A stretch of DNA of 64,000 nt from positions 338,092 to 402,091 of the forward strand of contig NZ_FMUX01000003.1 of assembly GCF_900101345.1 (NCBI RefSeq). The letters run 5' to 3'. The stretch comes from Desulfoluna spongiiphila (GTDB lineage Bacteria > Desulfobacterota > Desulfobacteria > Desulfobacterales > Desulfolunaceae). Position numbers and translations under genes: made by a program. The notes beneath the pieces are model-generated. The model worked only from the letters and a program-made list of their open reading frames with translations. It was not told the origin of the DNA and searched no databases. Positions 62,881-64,000 of this stretch are shown piece after piece. Every line of letters starts with the position of its first letter. Position 1 is the stretch's first letter.

Positions 62881-63582
62881 ATGCTCTACACCTTTCTTAC
62901 AACCGTCAACGCGTGGATGGGAGACACCCTGGCCCTTGCCTTTGCAGGCTGCTTTCTCTGGGGCATGGTCAGCGTGATCCTCTCCCCCTGCCACATGGCC
63001 TCCATTCCCCTCATCGTAGGGTACGTGGCCGGGCAGGATGAGGCGCTTCACGCCCGGCGTGCCGCCAGGTACGCCGTTGTGTTCACCCTGGGTCTGTTTA
63101 TCACCATCGCCCTTCTGGGCGTGGCCTGTACCCTGCTGGGCCGCATGATGGGCGAGGTGAGCCCCTACTGGACCCTACTCATCGGCGGCATCCTCATCTG
63201 GGTCGCCCTGGACATGCTGGGGGTCGAAGCCTGCTCCCTGTCCGGTGGCGCCCTGTCAAAACTCCAAGTCAGGGGGCTTTCAGGGGCCTTTGTCCTGGGA
63301 CTTGCCTACGGTATCCTCTCCGGGTCCTGCACCTTCGGCTTTATGGCGCCCATCCTGGCCGTCATCACCATCCAGGAAAAGCTCCTTACAGGCATTCTCC
63401 TCATCACAGCCTTCGGCATCGGCCACTGCGTCCCCATTGCCGTGGCGGGCTCCAGCACGGCCCTGATCCGTCGCCTCCTCACAAGTCAATACTTCCAGAG
63501 CGGAAGCCTGTGGTTCAAAAAAGGAGCGGGGGTCATCGTGGGGGGCCTGGGGTGCTATTTCATCGTAAGACCCTTTATTTAA
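62881..63582 (+). CDS. CcdA/DsbD-like thiol-disulfide transmembrane protein
   Basis: A 233-residue protein with six membrane helices that carries electrons from cytoplasmic thioredoxin to the periplasm. The redox cysteines are in VILSPCHMASIP and ILSGSCTFGFMAPI, the standard CcdA pair. The start at 62881 has GGGGAG upstream and is preferred to the ATG at 62866. With the two thioredoxins and the permease it completes a transmembrane reducing chain. Confidence 0.92.
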   Translation: MLYTFLTTVNAWMGDTLALAFAGCFLWGMVSVILSPCHMASIPLIVGYVAGQDEALHARRAARYAVVFTLGLFITIALLGVACTLLGRMMGEVSPYWTLLIGGILIWVALDMLGVEACSLSGGALSKLQVRGLSGAFVLGLAYGILSGSCTFGFMAPILAVITIQEKLLTGILLITAFGIGHCVPIAVAGSSTALIRRLLTSQYFQSGSLWFKKGAGVIVGGLGCYFIVRPFI

Positions 63583-63587
63583 GGCCT

Positions 63588-64000
63588 TCTATGGTTAAAG
63601 CCGGATGAACGACAGGGGCAAGAGGGCTCAGAGCAAAAACCAAAAAAATGCCTCCGGCGGCAAGGTGTGCCACCTTGAAAGCAGGTTGCGAATGCGCTTT
63701 CCCCTTCGTTCCTCAGGGAAAATCACATTCGCCTTTGGTTTGACGTAAAATCGTGATGTTGTTTAAAGCCTGTTTGTCAAACTTTTCAAAAGCTTAGCCC
63801 CCGGCTGGGCCGCCGGAGGCATCTTTAACCGGACTGCCTCCGGCGGCGAGGTGTGCCACCTCGAAAGCAGGTTGCGAATGCGCTTTCCCCTTCGTTCCTC
63901 AGGGAAAATCACATTCGCCTTTGGTTTGACGTAAAATCGTGATGTTGTTTAAAGCCTATTTATTAAACTTTTTAAAAGTTTAGCCCCCGGCTGGGCCGCC
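63588..64000 (+). repeat. Leader plus two tandem copies of the dispersed repeat
   Basis: Leader CCTTCTATGGTTAAAG near 63588, copy A at 63650-63820 (171 bp), copy B from 63836 to the window edge. The period is 186 bp, and the window ends at the same point of copy B as base 63814 of copy A. Differences are few (for example AAGGTG/CACCTT in A, CGAGGTG/CACCTCG in B, again compensated). No gene in this stretch. Confidence 0.92.

Overview
This is a GC-rich bacterial chromosome segment with about 55 complete genes, a gene fragment at the left edge, no tRNA or rRNA, no CRISPR array, no phage and no recognisable transposase. The gene set suggests an anaerobic or microaerophilic Gram-negative bacterium of the Desulfobacterota (sulfate-reducer-like). 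Pointers are stand-alone HdrC/HdrB-type subunits, a B12-dependent ribonucleotide reductase, a NapH-like iron-sulfur membrane protein, core-MetE, a DUF3141 protein, TIGR04211 and many outer-membrane barrels and lipoproteins. The genus was not determined.

Layout. 0-9 kb: TatA, a core-MetE-like methyltransferase, a MoxR/CoxE pair, endonuclease III, HdrC-HdrB and a frameshifted long-chain acyl-CoA synthetase. 9-20 kb: a structured leader with alternative terminator pairing, then serC, ung, cyclophilin, a phosphoesterase, DUF3187, a TrpXYZ-type ABC transporter with a small barrel protein, and a NapH-like ferredoxin. 20-30 kb: MBL/DUF3141 pair, UspA, a secreted SUMF1 protein, an ornithine cyclodeaminase-arginase operon, a DHFR-like protein, and an M15-M99 peptidoglycan carboxypeptidase pair. 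31-41 kb: rlpA-gmhB-recD2, DUF1178, TIGR04211, nadB, and nrdJ with an NrdR-controlled promoter. 41-50 kb: thioesterase, DHA2 efflux pump, a VWA-CsgG lipoprotein, DUF3015-DUF4105, DUF2231 and a lipoprotein. 50-60 kb: a two-component system, a C-GCAxxG-C-C protein, DUF1499-AraC, a threonine aldolase-methyltransferase fusion, and a divergent MFS/TetR pair with three operators. 60-64 kb: arsR, permease, two thioredoxins and CcdA, which look like one metalloid/thiol detoxification unit.

The most striking feature is a dispersed, intergenic, structured repeat at about 20 loci. A full copy is about 170-310 bp and is bounded by 12-bp terminal inverted repeats (GCCTCCGGCGGC ... GCCGCCGGAGGC). Inside are a first hairpin, a second larger hairpin with an invariant apical loop (TCGTTCCTC), and an AT-rich palindrome. 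The hairpin arms change sequence between copies but stay complementary, so the structure is conserved rather than the sequence. It looks like a MITE- or REP-like family without a transposase in this window. Copies occur in both orientations, one is tandemly duplicated at the right edge, and one forms the C-terminus of a gene.

Other items worth attention are the antiterminator-like leader before serC, the aldolase-methyltransferase fusion that keeps an internal ribosome-binding site, the terminator that overlaps the start of DUF4105, and several well-formed operator/promoter arrangements (NrdR-like, CRP/FNR-like, TetR, ArsR).
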